Assembly: GCA_023614405.1 (NCBI GenBank)
Contig: CM042694.1
Coordinates: 356,084,010-356,148,009, forward strand
Origin: Avena insularis
Taxonomy: Eukaryota; Streptophyta; Magnoliopsida; Poales; Poaceae
Reading direction: 5' to 3'
Length of the DNA: 64,000 bases
The translations under genes and the position numbers were made by a program. Each line of letters opens with the position of its first letter. The stretch's first letter is position 1. This document shows positions 9,672-22,900 of this stretch, piece after piece. The notes beneath the pieces were generated by a model. That model worked only from the letters and a program-made list of their open reading frames with translations. It made no database searches and was not told the DNA's origin.

Positions 9672-12600
9672 TGTAATATCTCGGATATTACGCTCTAAGT
9701 TCAAGCCTGGACGAACCCAAAAGTGGATAAGTGATTCTACCGCGGAGGCCCAAGGCCACCCACGTAGGATGTCCAGCGACGAGGGATCGACCGTCCACCA
9801 CCTTATCCACTTTCAAGAACATCGACAAGAGAGCGGCGGCGTGAATGTAGCGACCACGACATACACAAATGAGTATGTATGTCTGTGACTTACAATAGAT
9901 ATCAGAGTCACACCATCTAAAAGAAATAGAATATTGCAACGCCATACGACAAGATCCAAATATCCTAGATAGATATAATAGTTTAGGATACCTCCTTATA
10001 CATCACACACCAGAGTATCAAGTGGAAGCGGAATACAAGATCCGAGTACGGATAAGAAGTAAATCGGCATAAGATGCCACAAAAATAAGCACATCCCGTC
10101 CACAGATCTCATGGATCTCCATCCCCGAAACCTCTACACCTGATAGTCGTTGCCACCATACTCGGTCTCCTCAACCCAGTAGCCTTCCTGAGAGTATACC
10201 TGTCCACCTAAACCAAATATTTATCGTGCGAGACCCTAGGGGTACTCAGCAAGTCTTAATGCATCTAAAGGGAACAACCTGGAGGTGACGCAATTGGAGC
10301 GAAAGATAATAACTAACAAGTCTATAGATACTCGCTAACCATCCGCCTAACCATTGATAGACGGATTTCCGTTAATTAGAACAACAGTTATAACAAGATG
10401 AAGTAACAAATCCATCCTCCCTCTCGCTTACCAACGAGTAGGCGGACGAACAACCCATCTGTTGGCAGTTTTATTAACCATTCCATAAGTATTGCACTAA
10501 TTACTAGTCAGATATTTAGTCAAATTAAACACGGTACTTTAGTTATGCTTGTCTATGATCGAGAAACTGTGCTCCATGTCGTCCATAACCGTGGACACGG
10601 CTTTCAGAAAGATTTACCCTGCAGGGGTACACAAATAGCAACACACACTCGATCAACCTCGGAAAAACCAAATCAAAATCCAACGAGGCATTCACGACAA
10701 AGCGATCACAAGATTCATAAAATATTTCAGGGTGCCACCCCATTAAGCTACCCGCAACGAAGTTGGCCGGCTCCGAGACGGACCTAAGATTTGTGTCAAT
10801 GGCTGTAAAGGACTGGGAACCCGAAAGTGTGACTGGGCTTGTCGGTACCGCGAAAACATTCCACGATCCAAAACAGTACAGGTGTTCCACGCACAATCTT
10901 AAATAAAGCAGTAACAAGTTATAAGTACAGGATAGTAAATAAAATCCCAAACTAGTTTGTGGCCCCAAGAAATAGAAATGAATCAAGATCTGGCTTAGGG
11001 GGGTCCACAAGTCCTCCCGGATGTGGATAGTGCGAATAGTCAAGGAACAGGAATCAAGTACTCGTGGTCCTACGGGACACAAGTGAGCTTAAAGAACCAA
11101 ATAGCAGATAATGCTCACCGATGCCTCTTTCATTAGTTCTCTACTCATATTAAGTTGTTTAGATACCTCATTATGCAAAGACTCGCACAAACCCTATACA
11201 TGCAATTCTACGACTCGCATGGCTCAAACAACTCCTGCAGTAATGGCTTATAGGATGGAGGTACAAGCTTCGGTGGGGTTTAAAAGTAAAGGCTATGCAA
11301 TACTTAATGCAATCGCGACTCAATGATGCAAGAGTAAGATAGAGGCATATGTACTATATGTATGCAAGCATGGGGAATTGCTTGCCTGGCAGTTCTGTTG
11401 CTAAATATGAAGGATCCGGGTAATACTCCTGAGGCTCCTGGTATTCTCCTTACTCAGTGTCTATCCAAATAAAAACCAAACATACAAGAGGCCAAAATAA
11501 ATACCTTGCACAATCATAGAAATAATATGCAACAAGCAAACAAGTATGCCATGATGCAATGATGCACAATTTACATGGCATAGCATAGCATGGCAAGGGT
11601 GAAGTGTGGAAACAAGAAATAAGCACTTTTATTAATTATTTGGTCAAGTTTTACTTGCATAAACCATTCAGGTTTTTAAGTATTTATATGATGCATGCTT
11701 CAATTCATATCATGGAATGCATAATCAGAACGGGCTCATCGCGCTGATCGATTTAGACATATTATTTGTCAAATTTGAAATTATGAAACTAAAGTTATAA
11801 ATTTATTAAGAAAAAGTATTTATTGATATTTAAATAATTTCGAAATCTTAAATTGCTCAAAAATTATTTTGGGTAGCATATTTGAATTCCTCGCATTTTT
11901 ATAATCAGAAAACATATATAAAACATTGTGTTTGAATAAACTATATAATAGTTATCCATTTATCTATTAAAAACCTTATTTGCATTTTCTAATAATTACA
12001 AAGTGTTGATTACTTTTGTTACCTGTCAACATGAAAACAACAAGTTGACTAGCACCCAGGCGTTTTGAGAACTCACAACCTCGGGGTTACAGTCCAGTTC
12101 ATAGCCACTAAGCTGGCCGGTTCTAGTGCTTTAAAGAGCCACGTTTTGTTTATGAGGTTTTCTAGTCTGGGATTTAGACTAACAACACTGCACATATCTG
12201 AATTTTCCTTCAGTTGTAAATAAGGCGCCACGGGCACATCTTGAATAGCGTAAGGCCGAAACCTGAACTAACAAAACCGAAGAACATTTTTAGGCTAGAG
12301 CAGAGTTTTTGGTTCAGAGAAAAAAGAAAGAAAAGGGAGTGCTAATAGCAGCAACGTGACTTGATCCTGGGATCAATCGACTAGAGGAGCAACACCAGAA
12401 CATCTGGGCTACTGATCATATTGTTAAACGAAGGGTGGTGCACCACACTGAATAGAATCTACACGGTGGCGGGTTTTCTTAGCTGAATATCTACAGGTGC
12501 TCACCTCTGCTCAGCTTCAGAGCAACACTCAGATCGAAAAAATAAGGATTTCTATAGTCTGATCTGTATTGGTGATTGGAGCAGACGCGCATGTCTTAGG

Positions 12601-14342
12601 CGGTTTATGGCTAGTGCTTGGCTGATTGTCTAACTGACTAGAAAAACAGGGCCTCCTTTAACTGATAAACTGACAAATAGACAAGAACAGTCAAAACGGT
12701 GACCGCTCTGGTCAGCGACAATAGCACCAGGCGACGACGGGATAGCATGGAAGCAAAGAGGAAGAGATGGAATTGGACGGAGGGCTCACCAGGGGGTTGT
12801 GGATGTCGATGGTGAGGTCATAGGCGGACAGTAGCAGCCGGAATCGACGACGAACGCCGGTGGACAGAGTGAACGCCGGTCGAATTGGTGACGTGCGAAG
12901 CTTCTCCCGCTCGGTTCTTGGCATGGAGGTGCAGATGAAGATGCAGCAAAGTCGATGAGCTCCTCTGCTTGGCCTAGGGATGAAGGGGGATGCGTGGCGA
13001 AGGAGAAGACAAGCTCGTTCCTCTCTCTCTCGCTCGGGAACCTGGCAGAGGAAGGAAGGGAAACGAAGAGAGGTGGTGGTGGAGGAAAAGGGAGGCGGCT
13101 AGGGTTCTGCGGGGTCCTTGGCTAGGGATAAGAAGGAGGTGCTGACGCGGACGACGGAGAGAGGGGGCGGCCACCTGCTGCTGCCGTGAAGGGAAAACAG
13201 GAGAAGAAGAACAGAAAGACGGCGTCAGCTTCTTCTGCTCTGAAGTGATACGGGTCGAGGGGAGGTTGTAGCTAGACCTGGGCTGCGCTGGAGGGCTGCT
13301 GTGGCTGGGTCAGGTGAGGCTCTCTCCTGTTTTCTTATATTTCTGTTCAGTTTCCTTTTATTATTTGATTTGTCCAAATTTCTTTCAAACTCAAAACAAC
13401 CTCCAACTCAGGTTATTTGCAGATATGCAGATGATGATCAAAAGAAGGTTAAGGCATCCAACAAGAGATTAAGTAGGAGGGGAAAATATGGACTAGGAAT
13501 TGATTTGGATTATCTTGTTTGAATTGAACCCAACCAAGTTCTCTCAACAATTCCAAAGAAACAACAAAATAGAAGAAACAAGAGTGAGGGGCTTTGCATG
13601 GGCCATGCATATGCATCAAAAGGCCACCATTGTTGTTGTGAAGACAACTACAACTCCAAGTGATCATTTAAGCATACGTGCATTCAGAAATATTGAACTA
13701 CGGTCCTAGCAAGAACGAGGCTTGCTAGAATATGGGATTATTGGAAATATGCATTCATATGAAGCCATCGACCATGGTAGTGTGTATGTTCCCACTAGAT
13801 TCATTTTTAGTCAAATGGCATCCTACATGGGCATAAATTTGAATAAAACCATATAGAAGCTTGCAAGAGAATTCTACACATATGGTATGCAAGGTGGCCA
13901 TGGGCTCCACAATGTTGATGTTGTGAAACAATAGAGAACATATATGGGAGCATGTAGATTAGGAGTGGATCCATCTTTGTATATATGATCTAGACAAATG
14001 CCAAAAAGATGCAACTGCCAACATATAGTTTGGATGGTGGAATTATAAGGTGGTGACAATAAAGGTGGTGGAGTTAAGAAAAGGTATGCCCCCAACTCAA
14101 CTTGGGCATCAAGCAATATATCAAGAACCAACTATAATGTATCAAGAGGCAAATACAATTAATAAGAATACAAATGCATATGAGAGAAGAACCAAAACAG
14201 GGGTTTTATATGATGCTCAAATGCAAGGTGGCATGGTGACATGAGCATGATATAATGATGATGCAATAAATGACATATAGGAAGTAGCAATATATAGACT
14301 AGGCAAGTAGCGTTTCAATTGTTAGACAATTGGGATGCTACA
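9672..14342 (-). mobile_element. Probable solo LTR of a long-LTR retrotransposon (4.67 kb)
   Basis: The insertion starts TGTAATATC and ends GATGCTACA (TG...CA) and is flanked by the perfect 5-bp repeat CAGTG (9667-9671 and 14343-14347), as expected of an LTR retrotransposon. Read on the - strand it begins TGTAGCATCCC and ends CCGAGATATTACA. No gag or pol frame, primer-binding site or terminal direct repeat is visible, so a solo LTR is the simplest reading; a non-autonomous element is the alternative. I favour the - orientation from the general look of grass LTRs of this size. Features inside: 8-bp and 7-bp perfect hairpins at the two ends, an AT-rich stretch at about 11740-12010, and a GC-rich block at 12700-13300. 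A 179-codon - strand frame (10543-11082) has no recognisable domain. Confidence 0.75.
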
Positions 14343-15661
14343 CAGTGTCATTGCATGTGTGTTCTTTTCACAATCCACCTATGGATCCACCAGGGTCATT
14401 GCATGTGTGTTCTTTTTACTAAAAACAACTGGAGTCATTTCATGACTGTTCTTTTGACATACCACATATGGATCCACAAGTGTCATTGCATGTGTGTTCT
14501 TGTTACTAACAACAACCATAGTCATTGCATGTGTGTTCTTTTCACATACCACATATGGATCCACCAGTGTCATTGCATGTGTGTTCTTTTCACAATCCAC
14601 CTATGGATCCACTAGTGTCATTGCATGTGTGTTCTTTTTACTAACAAGAACTGGAGTCATTTCATGACTGTTCTTTTCACATACCACATATGGATCCACC
14701 ACTGTCACTGAAATGTGTGTTCTCTTCAGATACCACACATGGATCCACCAGTGTCATTAGATCTGTGTTCTTTTTACTAACAACAACTCGAGTCATAGCA
14801 TGTGTGTTCTTTTCACATACCACATATGGATCCATCGGTGTCATTGCATGTGTGCTCTTTTCACAATCCACCTATGGATCCACCAGTGTCATTGCATGTG
14901 TGTTCTTTTTACTAACAACAACCAGAGTCATTGCATGTGTTTTCTCTTCAGAGACCACACATGGATCCACCAGTGTCATTGCATGTGTGTTGTTTTTACT
15001 AACAACAACCAGAGTCATTGAAATGTGTGTTCTCTTTAGAGACCACACATTGATCCACCAGTGTCATTCCATGTGTATTCTTGTTACTAAGTACAACCAG
15101 AGTCATTGCATGTGTGTTCTTTTCACAATCCACATATGGATCCACCAGTGTCATTGCATGTGCGCTTTTTTACTAACAACAACCAGAGTCATTTAATGTG
15201 TGTTATTTTCACATACCACATATGGATCCACTAGTGTCATTGAAATGTGTGTTCTCTTCAGAGACCACACATGGATCCACCAGTGTCATTGCATGTGTGT
15301 TCTTTTTACTAACAACAACTAGAGTCATTGCATGTGTATTCTTTTCACATACCACATATGGATCCACCAGTGTCATTGCATATGTGCTCTTTTTACTAAC
15401 AACAACCAGAGTCATTGCATGTGTGTTCTCTTCAGAGACCACACATGGATCCACCAGTGTCATTACATGTGTGTTCTTTTTACTAACAACAACCAGAATC
15501 ATTGAAATGTGTGTTCTCTTCACAGACCACACATGGATCCACCACTGCCATTGCATGTGTGTTCTTTTTTACTAACAACAATCAGAGTCATTGAAATGTG
15601 TTGTCTTTTCACATACCACATATGGATCCACCAGTGTCATTGCATGTGTGTTCTTTTCAAC

Positions 15662-16099
15662 CTATGGATCCACCAGTGTCATTGCATGTGTGTTCTTTTT
15701 ACTAACAACAACTGGAGTCATTTCATGGCTGTTCTTTTTACATACCACACATGGATCCACCAGTGTTATCGCATGTGTGTTCTTGTTACTAACAACCAGT
15801 ATCATTGCATGTGTGTTCTTTTCACATACCACATATGGATCCACCAGTGTCATTGCATGTGTGTTATTTTCACAATCCACCTATGGATCCACCAGTGTCA
15901 TTGCATGTGTGTTCTTTTTACTAACAACAACTGGAGTCATTTCATGGCTGTTCTTTTCACATACCACATATGGATCCACCAGTGTCATTGCATGTGTGTT
16001 CTTGTTACTAACAACCAGAGTCATTGCATGTGTGTTCTTTTCACATACCACATATGGATCCACCAGTGTCATTGCATGTGTGTTATTTTCACAATCCAC
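15662..16099 (+). repeat. 219-bp local tandem duplication
   Basis: 15662-15880 and 15881-16099 carry the same order of subunits with few substitutions. Both include the unusual GGCTGTTC head variant, a shortened TACTAACAACCAG unit and a TTATTTTCACAATCC variant. Shared private variants show recent duplication of a five-subunit block. Confidence 0.8.
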
Positions 16100-16544
16100 C
16101 TATGGATCCACCAGTGTCATTGCATGTGTGTTCTTTTTACTAACAACAACTGGAGTCATTTCATGACTGTTCTTTTCACATACCACATATGGATCCAGCA
16201 GTGTCATTGAAATGTGTGTTCTCTTCAGAGACCACACATGGATCTACCAGTGTCATTACATGTGTGTTCTTTTTACTAACAACAACTGGAGTCATTGCAT
16301 GTGTGTTCTTTTCACAGACCACATATGGATCCACGGTGTCATTGGATGTGTGCTCTTTTTACTAACAACAACCAGAGTGATTGCATGTGTGTTCTCTTTA
16401 GAGACCACACATGGATCCACCAGTGTCATTGCACGTGTATTCTTTTTACTAACAACAACCAGAGTCATTGAAATGTGTGTTGTCTTCAGAGACCACACAT
16501 GGATCCACCAGTGTCATTGCATGTGTGTTCTTGGTACTAACAAC

Positions 16545-16815
16545 AATTGGAGTCATTGCATGTGTGTTCTTTTCGCATACCATATATAGATCCACTAGTG
16601 TCATTGCATGTGTGTTCTTTTCACAATCCACCTATGGATCCACCAGTGTCATTGCATGTGTGTTCTTTTTACTAACAACAATTGGAGTCATTGCATGTGT
16701 GTTCTTTTCGCATACCATATATAGATCCACTAGTGTCATTGCATGTGTGTTCTTTTCACAATCCACCTATGGATCCACCAGTGTCATTGCATGTGTGTTC
16801 TTTTTACTAACAACA
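16545..16815 (+). repeat. 135-bp local tandem duplication
   Basis: The block from ATTGGAGTC at about 16545 repeats from 16680. Both copies have the private variant TTTTCGCATACCATATATAG followed by a CACAATCC-type unit and a 39-bp unit (48+48+39 bases). Confidence 0.8.
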
Positions 16816-16963
16816 ACTGGAGTCATTTCATGCCTGTTCTTCTCACATACCACATATGGATCCACTAGTGTCATTGAAATGTGTGTTGTCTTCAGAGACC
16901 ACACATGGATCCACTTGTGTCATTGCATGTGTGTTCTTTTTACTAACAACAACTGGAGTCATT

Positions 16964-17304
16964 GATGAGGACATCCCTACAACTACACCTACCCCAATGA
17001 CTACTGAAGATGCTACAACTGTTGCAAGAAAGGATTAGTGCAATGAGATTAGAATTGGACCTATTACAAGAGCTCATGCTAAGCCATCTTTGGAACAACA
17101 GTGAATTTACTCCTAAACAACTGTACTTTGATTGATGTGAACTTTATACTGCCTAAGTCTATGCATTTATGTATGATCAGGTTCGTTGGAGAAACAAGCA
17201 TGGCGCGAGGAGGAGGAGAAGGGCTAGAAGAGAAGCCCAACATGATGATCGCCCAAGGATGCGTGATGGAGGACCGAGAGGAAGGCGCAAGAGAAGATCA
17301 TTAA
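16964..17304 (+). pseudogene. Relic of pol C-terminus encoded in the LTR
   Basis: From 16964 the frame reads DEDIPTTTPTPMTTEDATT, then an in-frame TAG (17036-17038), then RIGPITRAHAKPSLEQQ, then TGA at 17102. A one-base shift restores VNLLLNNCTLIDVNFILPKS and on to a TAA at 17302. The GPITRA(R/H)AK block is the conserved tail after integrase in plant gypsy polyproteins. One stop and one frameshift show decay. Confidence 0.7.
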
Positions 17305-17600
17305 GACGAAGGCAAAAAGATCTGCCACGACCGGAGTGTCCGGCCAGATCCACCCGGACTGTCCGGCCTGGTCGAGAGGCAAACTGGTGTGGACATTCAG
17401 TATGCCAGTTCGGATACTACCCGGACACCACCCGACTTTAAATTTCCGGCCTATTCCGGACTCACACTTCACCGGGTGTCCGACTGTTCTACCGATTTCG
17501 ACCGGAGTGTCCGCCCGCCGACCGAATCTGATCCGAGTCGGTTTGTATTAGTTTGAGTCGTTTGCGTTTAGTTTCGGTTTCTGGTCGCTCCAGCCGCCCT

Positions 17601-17606
17601 TATAAG
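17601..17606 (+). promoter_or_regulatory. TATA-like element in the LTR
   Basis: TATAAG within CGCCCTTATAAGC, about 640 bases into the LTR and just after the GC-rich CCGGA-repeat region. Position and context suit the U3/R promoter of a plant gypsy LTR. Confidence 0.45.
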
Positions 17607-18063
17607 CTATGGGACGACCTCTAGTTAGGGTTTATACCACGTTAAAATATTTTGGAGTTGTTTCTTTCATAGAACCTCTAGAATTACCCTGTGTTCGAAT
17701 CTACCAACTATAATTGAGTGTGATCTGTTGTTCCATTGGGAATTAGTAGATTGCATACTACCGTTTCAGGGTCGTGGCGTGCGCAAGAGTGTGGTGTTAT
17801 GAATATCCTACAAGGTTCGAGATCCATTACCGCATCGAGGATCGGCAGAGAGATCATAGCTACGCACTAGTTATCTATCATCCACCATCATCATCGCCAT
17901 CCGCTTACTGAGAAGATCGGGCCACCCCATATCAGTCATTCCATGTGTGTTCTTTTCACATACCACATATGGATCCACCAGTGTCATTGCATGTGTGCTC
18001 TTTTCACAATCCACCTATGGATCCACCAGTGTCATTGCATGTGTGTTCTTTTTACTAACAACT

Positions 18064-18503
18064 AGAGTCATTGAAATGTGTGTTGTTTTCACATACCACA
18101 TATGGATCCACCAGTGTCATTGCATGTGTGTTCTTTTCACAATCCACCTATGGATCCACTAGTGTCATTGCATGTGTGCTCTTTTACATAACAACAACCA
18201 GAGTCATTGCATGTGTGTTCTCTTCAGAGACCACACATGGATCCACCAGTGTCATTGCATGTGTGTTCTTTTTACTAACAACTAGAGTCATTGAAATGTG
18301 TGTTGTTTTCACATACCACATATGGATCCACCAGTGTCATTGCATGTGTGTTCTTTTCACAATCCACCTATGGATCCACTAGTGTCATTGCATGTGTGCT
18401 CTTTTTACTAACAACAACCAGAGTCATTGCATGTGTGTTCTCTTCAGAGACCACACATGGATCCACCAGTGTCATTGCATGTGTGTTCTTTTTACTAACA
18501 ACA
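18064..18503 (+). repeat. 220-bp local tandem duplication
   Basis: Two adjacent near-identical 220-base blocks (start GAGTCATTGAAATG at about 18064 and 18284), with part of a third. Both carry the private TTGTTTTCACATACC variant. The first copy has CTTTTACATAAC where the second has CTTTTTACTAAC. Confidence 0.75.
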
Positions 18504-19929
18504 ACCATCGTCATTGAAATGTTTGTTGTTTTCACAATCCACCTATGGATCAACCAGTGTCATTGCATTTGTGCTCTTTTTACTAACAACAGACAGAGTC
18601 ATTGCATGTGTGTTCTCTTTAGAGACCACACATGGATCCACCAGTGTCATTGCATGTGTGTTCTTTTTACCAACAACAACCAGAGTCATTGAAATGTGTG
18701 TTGTCTTCAGAGACCACACATGGATCCACCGGTGTCTTTGCATGTGTGTTCTTGTTACTAAGTACAACAAGAGTCCTTGCATGTGTGTTCTTTTCACAAT
18801 CCACATATGGATCTACTAGTGTCATTGCATCTGTGCTTTTTTTACTAACAACAACCAGAGTCATTTCATGTGTGTTCTTTCACATACCACATATGGATCC
18901 ACAAGTGTCATTGAAATGTGTGTTCTCTTCAAAGACCACACGTGGATCCACCAGTGTCATTGCATGTGTGTTCTTTTTACTAACAACAAATGGAGTCATT
19001 GCATGTGTGTTCTTTTCACATACAACATATGGATCCACCAGTGTCATTGCATGTGTGATATTTTTACTAACAACAACTAGAGTCATTGCATGTGTGTTCT
19101 CTTAAGAGACCACACATGGATCCACCAGTGTCATTGCATGTGTGTTCTTTTTACTAACAACAACCAGAATCATTGAAATGTGTGTTCTCTTCACAGACCA
19201 CACATGGATCCACCAGTGCCATTGCATGTGTGTTCTTTTTTACTAACAACAACCAGAGTCATTGAAATGTGTTGTCTTTTCACATACCACATATGGATCC
19301 ACCAGTGTCATTGCATGTGTGTTCTTTTCAACCTATGGATCCACCAGTGTCATTGCATGTGTGTTCTTTTCACAATCCACATATGGATCCACTAGTGTTA
19401 TTGCATATGTGTTTTTTACTAACAACAACTGGAGTCATTTCATGACTGTTCTTTTCACATACCACATATGGATCCACCAGTGTCATTGAAATGTGTGTTC
19501 TCTTCAGAGACCACACATGGATCCACCAGTGTCATTGCATGTGTGTTCTTTTTACTAACAACAACTAGAGTCATTGCATGTGTGTTCTTTTCACATACCA
19601 CATATGGATCCACCGGTGTCATTGCATGTGTGCTCTTTTTACTAACAACAACCAGAGTCATTGCATGTGTGTTCTCTTCAGAGACCACACATGGATCCAC
19701 CAGTGTCATTGCATGTGTGTTCTTTTTACTAACAACCAGAGTCATTGAAATGTATGTTCTCTTCAGATACCACACATGGATCCACCAGTGTCATTGCATG
19801 TGTTTTACTTTTACTAACAACAACCAGAGTCATTGAAATGTGTGTTCTTTTCACATACCACATATGGATCTACCAGTGTCATTGCATGTGTGTTCTTTTT
19901 ACAATCCACTAATGGATCCACCAGTGTCA

Positions 19930-22900
19930 TTGCATGTGTGTTCTTTTTACTAACAACAACTGGAGTCATTTCATGACTGTTCTTTTTACATACCACATAT
20001 GGATCCACCAGTGTCATTGAAAAGTGTTTCTCTTCAAAGATCACACATGGATCCACCAGTGCCATTGCATGTGTGTTCTTTTTACTAACAACAATCAGAG
20101 TCATTGCATGTGTGTTCTTTTCACATACCACCTATGGATCCACCGGTGTCATTGCATGTGTGCTCTTTTTACTAACAACAACTAGAGTCATTGCATGTGT
20201 GTTCTCTTAAGAGACCACACATGGATCCACCAGTGTCATTGCATATGTGCTCTTTTTACTAACAACAACTAGAGTCATTGCATGTGTGCTCTCTTAAGAG
20301 ACCACACATGGATCCACCAGTGTCATTGCATGTGTGTTCTTTTTACTAAAAACAACTAGAGTCATTTAAATGTGTGTTCTCTTCAGAGACCACACATGGA
20401 TCCACCAGTGTCATTGCATGTGTGTTCTTGTTACTAACAACAACTAGAGTCATTGCATGTGTATTCTTTTCGCATACCATATATGGATCCACCCGTGTCA
20501 TTGCATGTGTGTTCTTTTCACAATCCACCTATGGATCCACCAGCGTCATTGGATGTGTGTTCTTTTTACTAACAACAACAGGAGTCAGTTCATGACTGTT
20601 CTTTTCACATACCACATATGGATCTACTAGTGTCTTGAAATGTGTGTTCTCTTCAGAGACCACACATGGATCCACCAATGTCATTGCATGTGTGTTCTTT
20701 TTACTAACAACAACTGGAGTCACTGCATGAGTATTTTTTTCACATACCACCTATGGATCCACTAGTGTCATTGCATGTGTGCTCTTTTCACATCCACCTA
20801 TGGATCCACCAGTGTCATTGCATGTGTGCTCTTTTCACAATCCACCTATGGATCCACTAGTGTCATTGCATGTGTGGTCTTTTTACTAACAACAACCAGA
20901 GTCATTGCATGTGTGTTCTCTTTAGAGACCACACTTGCATCCACCAGTGTCATTGCATGTGTGTTCTTTTTACTAACAACACCTAGAGTCATTGAAATGT
21001 GTGTTCTTTTTTACTAACAACAACCAGAGTCATTGAAATGTGTGTTCTCTTTAGAGACCACACATGGATCCACCAGTGTTATTGCATTTGTGTTCTTGGT
21101 AATAACAACAACTGGAGTCATTGCATGTGTGTTCTTTTCGCATACCACATATAGATCCACTAGTGTCATTGCATGTGTGTTCTTTTCACAATCCACCTAT
21201 GTATCCACAAGTGTCATTGCATGTGTGTACTTTTTACTAACAACAACTGGAGTCATTTCATGCATGTTTTTTTTCACATACCACATATGGATCCACTAGT
21301 GTCATTGAAATGTGTGTTGTCTTCAGAGACCACACATGGATCCACCAGTGTCATTGCATATGTGTTCTTTTTACTAACAACAACTAGAGACATTGCATGT
21401 GTGTTCTTTTCACATACCACATATGGATCCACCATTGTCATTGCATGTGTGCTCTTTTCACAATCCACCTATGGATCCACCAGTGTCATTGCATGTGTGT
21501 TCTTTTTACTAACAACAACTAGAGTCATTTCATGACTGTTGTTTTCACATACCACATATGGATCCACCAGTGTCATTGAAATGTGTGTTCTCTTCAAAGA
21601 CCACACATGGATCCACCAGTGTCATTGCATGTGTGTTCTCTTCAGAGACCACACATGTATCCACCAGTGTCATTGCATGTGTGTTCTTGGTACTAACAAC
21701 AATTGGAGTCATTGCATGTGTGTTCTTGGTACTAACAACAATTGGAGTCATTGCATGTGTGTTCATTTCGCATACCACATATAGATCCACTAGTGTCATT
21801 GCATGTGTGTTCTTTTCACAATCCACCTATGTATCCAATAGTGTCATTGCATGTGTGTTCTTTTAACTAACAACAACTGGAGTCATTTCATGCATGTTTT
21901 TTTCACATACCACATATGTATCCACTAGTGTCATTGAAATGTGTGTTGTCTTCAGAGACCACATATGGATCCACCAGTGTCATTGCATGTGTGTTCTTTT
22001 TACTAAAAACAACTAGAGTCATTGCATGTGTGTTCTTTTCACATACCACATATGGATCCACCATTGTCATTGCATGTGTGCTATTTTCACAATCCACCTA
22101 TGGATCCACCAGTGTCATTGCATGTGTGTTCTTTTTACTAACAACAACTGGAGTCATTGAAATGTGTGTTGTTTTCACATACCACATATGGATCCTTCAG
22201 TGTCATTGCATGTGTGCTCTTTTTACTAACAACAACTAGAGTCATTGCATGTGTGTTCTCTTCAGAGACCACACATGGATCCACTAGTGTCATTACATGT
22301 GTGTTCTTTTTACTAACAACAACCTGAGTCATGGAAATGTGTGTTATTTTCACATACCATATGGATCCACTAGTGTCATTGAAATGTGTGTTGTTTTCAC
22401 AATCCACCTATGGATCCACCAGTGTCATTGCATTTGTGCTCTTTTACTAACAACAAACAGAGTCATTGCATGTGCGTTCTCTTCAGAGACCACACATGGA
22501 TCCACCAGTGTCATTGCATGTGTGTTCTTTTTATTAAAAACAACTAGAGTCATTGAAATGTGTGTTCTCTTTAGAGACCACGCATGGATCCACCGGTGTC
22601 ATTGCATGTGTGTTCTTTTTACTAAGTACAACCAGAGTCATTCCATGTGTCTTTTCACATACCACATATGGATCCACCAGTGTCATTGCATGTGTGTTCT
22701 TTTTACTCACAACAACCAGAGTCAATGCATGTGTGTTCATTTCACCTACCACATATGGATCCACCAGTGTCATTGAAATGTGTGTTCCACACATGGATCC
22801 ACCAATGTTAATGCAAGTGTGTTCTTGTTACTAACAACAACCACAGTCATTGCAGGTGTGTTCTTTTCACATACCACATATGGATCCACCAGTGTCATTG

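Larger units (their letters stand above)
14343..16962 (+). repeat. Complex satellite array, segment 3
   Basis: The array resumes in phase after the TSD CAGTG and runs to the next LTR insertion. It contains a 219-bp tandem duplication and a 135-bp tandem duplication (listed separately). Confidence 0.95.
16963..17934 (+). mobile_element. Solo LTR of a Ty3/gypsy chromovirus-type (CRM-like) element
   Basis: A 972-bp insertion, TGATGAGGACATCC...CATATCA, between perfect 5-bp repeats GTCAT (16958-16962 and 17935-17939). The 5' third carries the end of a pol reading frame, as in chromoviruses whose pol frame runs into the 3' LTR, notably the CRM/CRR/Cereba group that inserts in grass centromeres. 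A TATA-like TATAAG lies at 17601-17606 behind a GC-rich block, a plausible LTR promoter. The 3' end lacks a following primer-binding site and internal region, so this is a solo LTR left by LTR-LTR recombination. The CRM assignment rests on the LTR start, the read-through frame and the GPITRA block recalled from the family; related chromovirus clades share some of these. Confidence 0.75.

Noticed and set aside
10543..11082. A 179-codon open frame on the - strand within the large LTR insertion.
   Set aside because: No recognisable domain, odd composition, and it lies inside an LTR-like sequence. Probably chance.
12712..13174. Two short - strand frames in the GC-rich block of the large LTR.
   Set aside because: Arg/Pro/Ser/Leu-rich low-complexity peptides typical of GC-rich leader DNA; no gene context.
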